Positions 7,274 through 13,171 of a DNA stretch of 64,000 bases are shown piece by piece (position 1 is the first letter of the stretch; each line of letters starts with the position of its first letter). Under the pieces are notes generated by a model, which saw only the letters and a list, made by a program, of their open reading frames with translations, made no database searches and was not told the origin of the DNA. A program made the position numbers and the translations under genes. Origin of the DNA: G965220205 sp965220205 (GTDB lineage: Bacteria; Chloroflexota; Dehalococcoidia; Lucifugimonadales; Australimonadaceae); assembly GCA_965220205.1 (NCBI GenBank), contig OZ244812.1:186001-250000 (forward strand), in the 5' to 3' direction.

Positions 7274-9303
7274 GCTAAAAAAGGCGTTGGATCTTTCAGG
7301 AAGGATCGCCACTGCGCGACGATGCCGGTGTCGGGGATGATTTCGCGGCGGCGTTCGCTCCAACCGGGGACATCCGGATTAATCGCGCCGGTCCACTCGT
7401 AAAAGACGCGGTAGTCAAAGAGGTCGCAGCGGTGGCGCTCGACCTTGATCTCGTAGTCGGTCTGACTCTCCACGCTTACCTCGAACGTCTTGCGCCCGGT
7501 GGCGTCGTAGCCGATGTTATCAGCGATAGCCATGAAGATAGGCTCGTCGCCAGAGATGGTCTCGCCCACGGCGAGGCGGCGAAGGAAGACGATGCTGGCC
7601 TTGACGCCCGCATCGTAGTGGCTAAACGCGAATTGAGGGAGGTTGACGACGGCGAGCAGCTGGAAGTGAGAGAGGAACCAGTTCCGTACGCCTTGGAGCG
7701 AGGAGTTGGTGAGGATGCCGTCCGGCAAGACGACAGCGGCGCGGCCGGCACCGAGCTTCAGGAATGTGTGTATCCGCTCCAGAAAGACGATTTCCGTCTT
7801 GATACTGGCGCATGATCGTACAGATTTGGGAACTAGCTTCGTATCAGTTTCATCCCCGTGCCCATGCATATCAGTGTGCAACGGGTAGTCTTTCCCTAAG
7901 TAACGCATCAACTCGAACTGTTCCAGGTATCCGCTCCCCTTTTCCGTGCGTTTGATGACCGCGCCGAAAGGCGGGTTCGTGAGGATGAGGTCGAATTTGC
8001 CTTCGAGTAAGCCGGGGTTCTTAGCTCCGATGTTCTCCATGAAGTCCAGCGCGTCGTGGCCGACGACGTTGGTGTGGCCGTCGTCGTGGATGATCATGTT
8101 CATCTTGGCGACGCGGGTGAGCTCGTCGTTTATCTCCATGCCATAGAGATTCTTCTCGGCGAATTCATGCCAATAGCGGTAGTGATTCGTCGAGCCTGGC
8201 TCATATCGCCTGTCCGCCTCGCGGCGGACGTGGTCGAGGGCATAGAGCAGGAAGCCGCCGGAGCCACAGGCGGGGTCGAGAACGAGGTCGCCTCGTTTCG
8301 GGTTGAGCATCTCGACAGCGAAGGCGATGAGTTCGCGGGGCGTGAAGTACTGGCCGAAGTCGCCCTTGAAGAAGCCGCCCATGAATTCCTCAAAGGCGAC
8401 GCCCTTGGTGTCAAGCTCCGTGCGATCGAGGGATATGCCCTCCAGGTGTTCGACGCAGCGGGCGAGTATAGGGTGGTCGACGTTGATGTTTTCAGTGAAA
8501 ACGTCCGGTTCCCGCTCTTTCTCCTTGAGATACAGGCCGACGACGCGGGAGTAGAGCTGACCGGTCGTTTCGCCGTCCTTCCGTTGGAATTCGTAGGGCA
8601 CGCCGTCCGGCCTGTCCAGGTCTTTCTCGTCACGGTGCTTGATGAACACCAGTTTGGAGAACGCGCCGAACGCGGCTATGGGACTGCGCTTCCCGCCCTC
8701 CCATAGCGTCTGATGGCATTTGCGAATGGCGGCGCGGAGCGCCTCTCGGGAAACGGCGCTCAGGTCGTGTCCGCGGGTGTTCTTGTAGAAGCGCCAGTCC
8801 GGCGGCCTGCCGTATCGACGCGGTATGTCAGTAAGGTGGTTCCTGTCGCGTTCGCCGGCCGGCGCGTTGTCGAAACGCAGCAGGCGGCGGGTGAGTCCTG
8901 CAACCGTGCCGCAGTAGGGTGCGTTGCCGAGACCCCCGCGGTTGCCGCACGCCTGCTCGATCGCCTGCGTGAATTCGGCGTCGGTCACATCCGGCTTCTT
9001 GCACTCGAACACAAACCAAGGGTCTTTGAGTTCGTTGTCCCTATAGACGACGAGGTCCGCCTTGAAGTTGGGCGTACGGCTCGGAACGGGGACCTCGAAG
9101 CTGAGGCGCTCCGGCGTGTAATCGTACTTGTAGATGAGTTCGGCCCACAGCTCGGCGCGGACTTTCTCCTCTGGGTCGGACCAGCGTTCGGAGTGATTGG
9201 CGGCGACGTAGCGAATACGCTCGTTCTTGCCCTCGCCCGTAAGCTCAGCGTGGCCGTCCGCGAGCGCGCGTTCGAGGTACGTTTCAGGCGTCGTGTCAGT
9301 CAT
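7270..9303 (-). CDS. hsdM: Type I-like N6-adenine DNA methylase with an N-terminal restriction-nuclease-like domain
   Basis: A 677-residue adenine methyltransferase. Residues about 1-170 look like the HSDR_N-type domain of type I restriction subunits: PNFKADLVVYRD followed by WFVFECKKPDV fits a PD-(D/E)XK nuclease core (D...ExK). After a helical region comes the N6_Mtase domain with DPACGSGGFLLYALDH (SAM binding, about residue 343) and ILTNPPFGAV (catalytic NPPF, about residue 440). The nuclease and methylase in one chain plus a separate specificity subunit resembles BcgI-type systems, in which no separate HsdR is needed; none is present in the window. Start at ATG with AAGGGAGG 5 bases upstream. 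The partner hsdS is broken, so the system is probably inactive or altered. Confidence 0.9.
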   Translation of the reverse strand: MTDTTPETYLERALADGHAELTGEGKNERIRYVAANHSERWSDPEEKVRAELWAELIYKYDYTPERLSFEVPVPSRTPNFKADLVVYRDNELKDPWFVFECKKPDVTDAEFTQAIEQACGNRGGLGNAPYCGTVAGLTRRLLRFDNAPAGERDRNHLTDIPRRYGRPPDWRFYKNTRGHDLSAVSREALRAAIRKCHQTLWEGGKRSPIAAFGAFSKLVFIKHRDEKDLDRPDGVPYEFQRKDGETTGQLYSRVVGLYLKEKEREPDVFTENINVDHPILARCVEHLEGISLDRTELDTKGVAFEEFMGGFFKGDFGQYFTPRELIAFAVEMLNPKRGDLVLDPACGSGGFLLYALDHVRREADRRYEPGSTNHYRYWHEFAEKNLYGMEINDELTRVAKMNMIIHDDGHTNVVGHDALDFMENIGAKNPGLLEGKFDLILTNPPFGAVIKRTEKGSGYLEQFELMRYLGKDYPLHTDMHGHGDETDTKLVPKSVRSCASIKTEIVFLERIHTFLKLGAGRAAVVLPDGILTNSSLQGVRNWFLSHFQLLAVVNLPQFAFSHYDAGVKASIVFLRRLAVGETISGDEPIFMAIADNIGYDATGRKTFEVSVESQTDYEIKVERHRCDLFDYRVFYEWTGAINPDVPGWSERRREIIPDTGIVAQWRSFLKDPTPFLA

Positions 9304-9366
9304 GAAACCTCCCTTGCGTTAGCCGACCTCACGAGCGCCATTGCAGGCGTGCTTACGCCCCCCATC

Positions 9367-9429
9367 CTAACCCACCCGCTTGGACATCGGCGCGTGGTCG
9401 ATGCCCGCCTGACGAACGGCGGCTCCGTG
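9367..9429 (-). repeat. Direct-repeat copy of the 3' end of the GNAT gene at 11147 (left copy)
   Basis: Sixty-three bases nearly identical to 11147-11210 in the same orientation, with about five substitutions and one single-base gap. On the minus strand it encodes AGIDHAPMSKRVG and a stop, against AGIDHVPMSKRLG at the end of the intact acetyltransferase. There is no homology beyond the copy on either side. With the right copy it brackets a toxin-antitoxin pair and a TolB-like gene, as expected for a segment gained at, or by duplication of, a gene 3' end. Confidence 0.85.
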
Positions 9430-9444
9430 CAGTGGCGCAGCCAA

Positions 9445-9482
9445 GTGGACATACCAAGTAGCTAGCCATATAATATGTCCAC
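9445..9482 (+). promoter_or_regulatory. Promoter and palindromic operator of the toxin-antitoxin pair
   Basis: TGGACA at 9446-9451 and a perfect TATAAT at 9469-9474 are separated by 17 bases, a near-consensus sigma-70 promoter. A perfect 9-bp inverted repeat, GTGGACATA (9445-9453) and TATGTCCAC (9474-9482), covers the -35 box and the -10/start region. This is the layout expected for autorepression by the antitoxin or the toxin-antitoxin complex. Transcription should begin near 9481, which rules out the ATG at 9475 and favours the start at 9499. Confidence 0.85.
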
Positions 9483-9498
9483 ATCGAAAGGGGCGACG

Positions 9499-9723
9499 AT
9501 GAAAGAGATTGCAGCCGCAAAGTTCAAGGAACAATGCTTGGCGCTGTTGGACCACCTCGATGCCGATGGCTTGATTGTCACGAAACGCGGCAGGCCCGTT
9601 GCTCGTGTCCTCCCATACGACACTCAAGGGGCCGACCTCATAGGGAGCCTACGGCACAAGCTGGAGATCAGGGGCAGCGTGTTCACGACCGGCCTCCGCT
9701 GGGACGCCGATGCTCAATCTTGA
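9499..9723 (+). CDS. Phd/YefM-type antitoxin
   Basis: A 74-residue antitoxin. It opens with MKEIAAAKFKEQCLALLDHL and LIVTKRGRPVARVLP, the standard Phd/YefM DNA-binding fold, followed by a flexible C-terminal tail expected to wrap the toxin. The start at 9499 is chosen because AAAGGGG sits 5 bases upstream and the promoter just before it starts transcription near 9481. An in-frame ATG at 9475 overlaps the promoter. It overlaps the toxin gene by 14 bases, as is usual for co-translated pairs, and probably represses its own promoter. Confidence 0.88.
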   Translation: MKEIAAAKFKEQCLALLDHLDADGLIVTKRGRPVARVLPYDTQGADLIGSLRHKLEIRGSVFTTGLRWDADAQS

Positions 9724-10069
9724 CACGCACATTCTCATCTTTGCACTTGGCGGCGAGCTTCGACCTCAAGAGCACAGCCTATTGGCCGGGAACAGATGGT
9801 CCGTTTCGTCCATCGTGCTGTGGGAGCTGGCCAAGCTCATTCAACTCGGCCGGTTGGATATGGACCTTGACGACCGGGAGGTGGTGCGCATCCTGAGCCG
9901 GCTGCACGTGTGGCCGATTGACCTGGCCGTTGCACGCGCTTCGACCCGCTTGGACTTCAGCAGCGATCCGGCGGACGAAATCATCGCCGCTACCAGCGTG
10001 GTGCACGACATCCCTTTGCTGACGCGCGACAACATCATACGAAGCTCGAAGGTTGTCCCCTTGGCTTAG
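9710..10069 (+). CDS. vapC: PIN-domain toxin (VapC family)
   Basis: A 119-residue PIN-domain ribonuclease toxin. The acidic residues of the Mg-binding site are visible: LDTHI near the N-terminus (Asp5), SSIVLWELAKL (Glu near residue 44) and DPADEIIAATSVVHDIPLLTRD (about residues 83-104). Family members cleave tRNA or rRNA when the antitoxin is degraded. It overlaps the antitoxin gene and shares its promoter. The pair lies between direct repeats of the GNAT gene end, next to a damaged restriction-modification locus, a typical accessory-region setting. Confidence 0.9.
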   Translation: MLNLDTHILIFALGGELRPQEHSLLAGNRWSVSSIVLWELAKLIQLGRLDMDLDDREVVRILSRLHVWPIDLAVARASTRLDFSSDPADEIIAATSVVHDIPLLTRDNIIRSSKVVPLA

Positions 10070-10122
10070 CGCACAGTGCGGCTTCCAGAGCGCCGTCGGG
10101 GCGCCGCTCATACCCGAGAGAC

Positions 10123-11019
10123 CTACCAGCTAGGGCTGCCGTCCCACGCCGGGTTGTCGGTCAAGCGGGTCTGGCCGGAGCCGTCCGGGTTCATCACGTA
10201 GACCTCATCGTTCCCGTCGCGGATCGATTGGAACGCGATGCGGCGCCCGTCCGCCGACCAGCTTGGGTACCAGTCCCACGCCGGGCTATCGGTCAGGCGG
10301 GTCTGGCCGGAGCCGTCCGCGTTCATCACGTAGATCTCGCCGTTCCCGTCGCGGTCCGATTGGAACGCGATGCGTCCGTCCGGCGACCAGCTTGGGCTGC
10401 CGTCCCAGGCCGGGTTATCAGTCAGGCGAGTCAGGCCGGAGCCGTCCGCGTTCATCACGTAGACCTCATCGTTCCCGTCACGGTTCGAGGTGAACGCGAT
10501 GCGTCCGTCCGGCGACCAGCTTGGCAAGCCGTCCCTAGCCGGGTTATCGGTCAGGCGGGTCAGGCCGGAGCCGTCCGTGTTCATCGCGTAGATCTCACGG
10601 TTCCCGTCACGGTTGGAGTGGAATGCGATGCGGCTTCCGTCCGGCGACCAGCTTGGGTATTCGTCGGCCGCCGGGCTGCCGGTCAGGCGGGTCTGTCCGG
10701 AGCCGTTGACGTTCATCGCGTAGACCTCGTAGTTCCCGTCGCGCTCCGAGGTGAACGTGATGCGGCGTCCGTCCGGCGACCAGCTTGGGCCGTAGTCGGC
10801 CGCGGCCGGGCTAGCGGTCAGGAGGGTCTGGCCGGAGCCGTCCGCGTTCATCACGTAGATCTCGAAGTCCCCGTCACGGTCCGAGTTGAACGCGATCTGC
10901 AAGGGCCTCTCGGCCAGAGCAGGCGTGGGCGCAGGCGCATCGGGCTCAGGCCTGCAGGCTGCCAAGGCGGCGATGAGAAGGATAGCGAGGGCTGCGAGCC
11001 ATCGGACAGAGTGCATCAT
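10123..11019 (-). CDS. TolB-like six-repeat beta-propeller lipoprotein
   Basis: A predicted lipoprotein of 298 residues. The start is the first of two tandem ATGs at 11019, 5 bases after GGAAGGA. A signal peptide MMHSVRWLAALAILLIAALAAC ends in the lipobox LAAC, then a Pro/Ala-rich spacer. Six repeats of about 40-42 residues follow, each with the pattern IAF.S.RDGN.EIYVMN.DGSGQTRLT..PA....PSWSPDGR, the PD40/TolB propeller repeat. The protein ends exactly at a PSW, so the N-terminal IAF strand could close the ring. The role is unknown; such propellers usually bind proteins or glycans at the cell surface. Several repeats are nearly identical in DNA, indicating recent internal duplication. Confidence 0.85.
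   Translation of the reverse strand: MMHSVRWLAALAILLIAALAACRPEPDAPAPTPALAERPLQIAFNSDRDGDFEIYVMNADGSGQTLLTASPAAADYGPSWSPDGRRITFTSERDGNYEVYAMNVNGSGQTRLTGSPAADEYPSWSPDGSRIAFHSNRDGNREIYAMNTDGSGLTRLTDNPARDGLPSWSPDGRIAFTSNRDGNDEVYVMNADGSGLTRLTDNPAWDGSPSWSPDGRIAFQSDRDGNGEIYVMNADGSGQTRLTDSPAWDWYPSWSADGRRIAFQSIRDGNDEVYVMNPDGSGQTRLTDNPAWDGSPSW
10126..10890 (-). repeat. Internal tandem repeats (about 120-126 bp) of the propeller gene
   Basis: Six tandem coding repeats, each holding the GTCCGGCGACCAGCTTGG segment (or a close variant) and the GGAGCCGTCCGCGTTCATC segment. The central copies differ at few positions, which suggests ongoing copy-number change by recombination. They are coding repeats of a beta-propeller and not a CRISPR array. 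Confidence 0.85.
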
Positions 11020-11146
11020 AGGTTCCTTCCACCAAGTAAGTAGCGCGGAGCAGCGCCCTGCCGGCTGACTCGGGGCGAGCGATGAAGCCATCGATTTAGG
11101 GGTCCGTCCGCCGTGCGCGGCCCCGCGCGCTCGCCTTCCCCGCGCC

Positions 11147-11210
11147 CTAGCCCAGCCGCTTGGACATCGGCACGTGGTCGATGCCCGCCTCGACGAACGG
11201 CGGTCCCGTG
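11147..11210 (-). repeat. Right copy of the direct repeat at the GNAT gene 3' end
   Basis: The 3' terminal 64 bases of the intact acetyltransferase gene, matching 9367-9429 at about 90 percent. It includes the stop codon and the codons for AGIDHVPMSKRLG. It closes the bracketed segment that carries the toxin-antitoxin and TolB-like genes. Confidence 0.85.
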
Positions 11211-11587
11211 ACCTTGTAGCCGAGCTTGTCGTACAGCGACTGTATGTAGCTCTGGGAGTGCAGGCTCACCTCGTGGACGCCCAGCTTCCGGGCCTCCGCC
11301 TCCAACGCGGCGAGCATCAGCCCCGCGATGCCCCGCCGCCGCAGCGACGGCAGCACGGCCACGCGCCCGATCCGCGGCTCCCCGTCCCGCGCCAGCCGCG
11401 CCGTGCCGACGACCTCGCCGTCCCAGCTCGCCACGACGTGGACCGCTGTCGCATCCGAGCCGTCCCGCTCGACGTCGGGCGGCACGCCCTGCTCGACGAT
11501 GAACACCTCGTGGCGCACGGCTAGCGCGGCCTGCCAGTCCGCGTCTCCCGCGACGATGCGTATCTCCGTCCGCTCCCGCCCGGCCAT
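11147..11587 (-). CDS. GNAT family N-acetyltransferase (ElaA-like)
   Basis: A 146-residue acetyl-CoA-dependent acyltransferase. The early AVRHEVFIVEQGVP segment (about residues 21-34) is the hallmark of the ElaA/YjdJ subgroup. Motif A, RIGRVAVLPSLRRRGIAGLML, supplies the acetyl-CoA pyrophosphate loop (R..G.G/A). A C-terminal Tyr-containing SLYDKLGYKVTG is typical. The substrate is unknown. The start is the ATG at 11587; the open frame extends upstream through the adjacent MITE, but this is not homologous. Its 3' end is duplicated at 9367-9429. Confidence 0.85.
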   Translation of the reverse strand: MAGRERTEIRIVAGDADWQAALAVRHEVFIVEQGVPPDVERDGSDATAVHVVASWDGEVVGTARLARDGEPRIGRVAVLPSLRRRGIAGLMLAALEAEARKLGVHEVSLHSQSYIQSLYDKLGYKVTGPPFVEAGIDHVPMSKRLG

Positions 11588-11633
11588 GCCGGCATTGTAG
11601 CGCCCTTGGCCCTCACGCCCGGCGAAGGACTTG

Positions 11634-11856
11634 GGATTCTCTGAACAAGCTCCCCACGGAGACCTTTGCATAACTTGTAGGGGCCGCCTCATAGTCGCCC
11701 AGTGGGGGAGTGCAGAGGGAAAAGCCCTCTGCCGGGGGCGTGGGGGTGTCCCCACCAAGCGTTGCGGGCGGGTGGGCGGGAAGAACAACGCTCGTCAAGC
11801 AGAGTTACGCAAAGGCCCCCACTGGGGAAGATGGGGGGGCCTTGTTCAAAGGATTC
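11634..11856. mobile_element. 223-bp MITE with IS5-like terminal inverted repeats
   Basis: A non-coding element between the GNAT gene and the selenoprotein gene. The left end GGATTCTCTGAACAAG and the right end, read inward as GGAATCCTTTGAACAAG, are near-matching inverted repeats. Both resemble the ends of the IS5-family element at 41104-42296, which read GGAATCTCTGAACAAG and GGAACCTCTGAACAA. Flanking tetranucleotides are CTTG (11630-11633) and CTAG (11857-11860). The CTAG contains the stop codon of the neighbouring selenoprotein gene. An inner inverted repeat (TTTGCATAACTT against AGTTACGCAAA) and GC-rich hairpin blocks fill the interior. Confidence 0.75.
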
Positions 11857-12561
11857 CTAGCTTGGCGCGGCGGTGTCGCCGCGGAGGGCGCGGAGCGTCT
11901 CGATGATGCTCTGGGAACCTACCCGGTCGGCGATGTCCCGCCCGATGCGGTGCGCGTACACCGTGCCGTCGCTGCGGAGGATGAACGTCGCGGGGGCCGC
12001 GACCCCGTCGCCGAGCAGATCGTAGACGCCGTAGTTCTTCGTGACCGCCGCGCCCTCGTCCGCGAGGACCGGGAAGGCAGCTTGCGCATAGTCCGCCATC
12101 CGCCGGGCGTCGGCCGTGCTGTCGACGCTCACGGCCACCACCTCCGCGCCCTCTGCGCGGATGGCCTCGTAGGCAGCCTGCAGCTCCACGAGCTGCGCCT
12201 GGCAGATGCCTCAGAAGAAGCCGCGGTAAAAGACGAGCACGACCGCTTCGTTCTCCGCCGCGACTTCGTGGAGCCGCACCGTTGAGCCGTCGGCGGCGGG
12301 AAGGACGAAGTCGGGCGCGATAGGAGCGCCGGGAGCGCCGCTGTCCGGGGCGCCGTTGCTCGCGCTGTCGTCCCCGCCGGCGGACAGGATCGGGATGAGC
12401 ACGGGCAGGGTGAGCGATATGACGATCAGGGCCGCCGCCGCAATCGCCAGCCAACGAAACCAGCGGCGTTCGAGGAACGTGGACGACGCCCCGGACGAGT
12501 TGAACTTGGCGAGCTCATCGAGGTCGTCGTCGCCGGGCGGGACGGGAGGCTGCTGCGACAC
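11857..12561 (-). CDS. Membrane-anchored peroxiredoxin-like selenoprotein (in-frame UGA as Sec in a UxxC motif)
   Basis: Read through one UGA at 12211-12213, this gene gives a 234-residue protein. Residues 1-36 are acidic/polar, one transmembrane helix lies at about 37-60, a Ser/Gly/Pro linker follows, and an AhpC/TSA-type thioredoxin fold runs from about 82 (IAPDFVLPAADGSTVRL) to the end. The redox site reads VLVFYRGFF-U-GICQAQLVELQ, with the UGA exactly where family members have the first Cys of CxxC. Homology continues unbroken on both sides. A 7-bp hairpin with a GUG loop starts 15 bases after the UGA, like a bacterial SECIS. The start is GTG at 12561 with a weak ribosome site. Last gene of the thrC-NIL-carrier operon. 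Expected role: membrane-tethered peroxide or disulfide reduction. A nonsense mutation is the alternative. Confidence 0.8.
12180..12196 (-). promoter_or_regulatory. Candidate bacterial SECIS hairpin
   Basis: In the mRNA, 14 nucleotides after the UGA (12213-12211), GCAGCUC pairs perfectly with GAGCUGC around a GUG loop (7 bp, 3-nt loop). The first loop base is G, 22 nucleotides from the UGA. Known bacterial SECIS elements lie inside the coding region right behind the UGA, with a short loop holding a conserved G in its first positions and 16-37 nucleotides between UGA and loop. Position, size and loop G all fit. SelB binding has not been tested. Confidence 0.65.
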
Positions 12562-12587
12562 GAGACGCGGGCCAGCGCGCGGCGCTG

Positions 12588-12866
12588 TTAGCGCCCGCCC
12601 GCCACGGCGGGCACGATGCTGACCTCGTCGCCCGCGTTCAGGGCGGTGTCGAGGCCCTGCAAGAAACGAATGTCCTCGTTGTTGAGGTAGAGATTCACGA
12701 AATAGCGGAGCTCGCCGTTCTCATCGAGCAGCCGTTCCTTCATGCCGGGGAACTGAGAATCGAGTTCACCGATGAGGCCCCCGAGGTTGGCGCCCTCCAC
12801 CTCGACCTTGTCGACGCCGTTGGTGATCCGCCGCAGCGGACCGGGAATGCGCACCGTCACGCTCAT
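12588..12866 (-). CDS. MoaD/ThiS-like sulfur carrier protein
   Basis: A 92-residue beta-grasp sulfur carrier. It starts MSVTVRIPGPLRRIT, has the LYLNNEDIRFLQGLDTALNAGDEVSIVPAVAGG core of MoaD/CysO-type carriers, and ends VAGGR. The Gly-Gly is the site of C-terminal thiocarboxylate formation. The extra terminal Arg would first have to be removed, as for the Wolinella carrier HcyS, which needs a JAMM protease. ATG at 12866 is chosen for GGAGG 7 bases upstream. Lying with a NIL protein and a threonine-synthase-like enzyme, it probably delivers sulfur for amino acid synthesis and not for molybdopterin. No E1 or JAMM gene is in the window. Confidence 0.85.
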   Translation of the reverse strand: MSVTVRIPGPLRRITNGVDKVEVEGANLGGLIGELDSQFPGMKERLLDENGELRYFVNLYLNNEDIRFLQGLDTALNAGDEVSIVPAVAGGR

Positions 12867-12917
12867 GAATCGGTCCTCCGTTTGCTGTCTCCGCCGCACT
12901 GCAGGGCGGGCCGGGCC

Positions 12918-13154
12918 TCAGCCCTCAACGACGTCTCCGACCGCGGGGTCGACCCGAACGCCCAGGGAGCGGACCCAGTCGAGCCCCCTCTCGATGGCCT
13001 CTTCCTCGCCCTCGAGCTCGAGGATCACCCATCCTACGTTCTCCTGGATGTCCGCCCTCCGGATGTTGGTGACGACATCGAAGTCTCGTCCGAGCTGGTA
13101 GACCACGGGTTCCTTTATGAGCCGGTCGAGGAACGTGAACCGGACGCGTTGCAT
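12918..13154 (-). CDS. NIL domain protein
   Basis: A 78-residue stand-alone NIL domain, the small ferredoxin-fold domain otherwise found at the C-terminus of methionine ABC-transporter ATPases and in homocysteine-forming proteins. The pattern RVRFTFLDRLIKEPVVYQL...VVTNIRRADIQENVGWVILELEGEEEAI matches the family. The ATG at 13154 has GAGGA 8 bases upstream; one further upstream start would add five residues. It lies 17 bases after the threonine-synthase-like gene and 51 before the sulfur carrier, so the three are likely co-transcribed. It may bind a sulfur amino acid or assist the carrier. Confidence 0.85.
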   Translation of the reverse strand: MQRVRFTFLDRLIKEPVVYQLGRDFDVVTNIRRADIQENVGWVILELEGEEEAIERGLDWVRSLGVRVDPAVGDVVEG

Positions 13155-13171
13155 AGTGTCGGTCCTCACAA

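Noticed and set aside
9475..9498. Antitoxin start at the ATG at 9475
   Set aside because: This ATG overlaps the -10 box and lies upstream of the expected transcription start; a ribosome-binding site precedes the ATG at 9499.
10126..10890. Regularly spaced repeats resembling a CRISPR array
   Set aside because: The period is about 120-126 bp, the repeats code for the propeller motif in one frame and there are no unique spacers or cas genes.
11857..12561. Reading the peroxiredoxin-like gene as a plain pseudogene with a nonsense mutation
   Set aside because: The stop is UGA, at the exact redox Cys position, with a SECIS-like hairpin and no other damage on either side. The pseudogene reading is kept only as an alternative.
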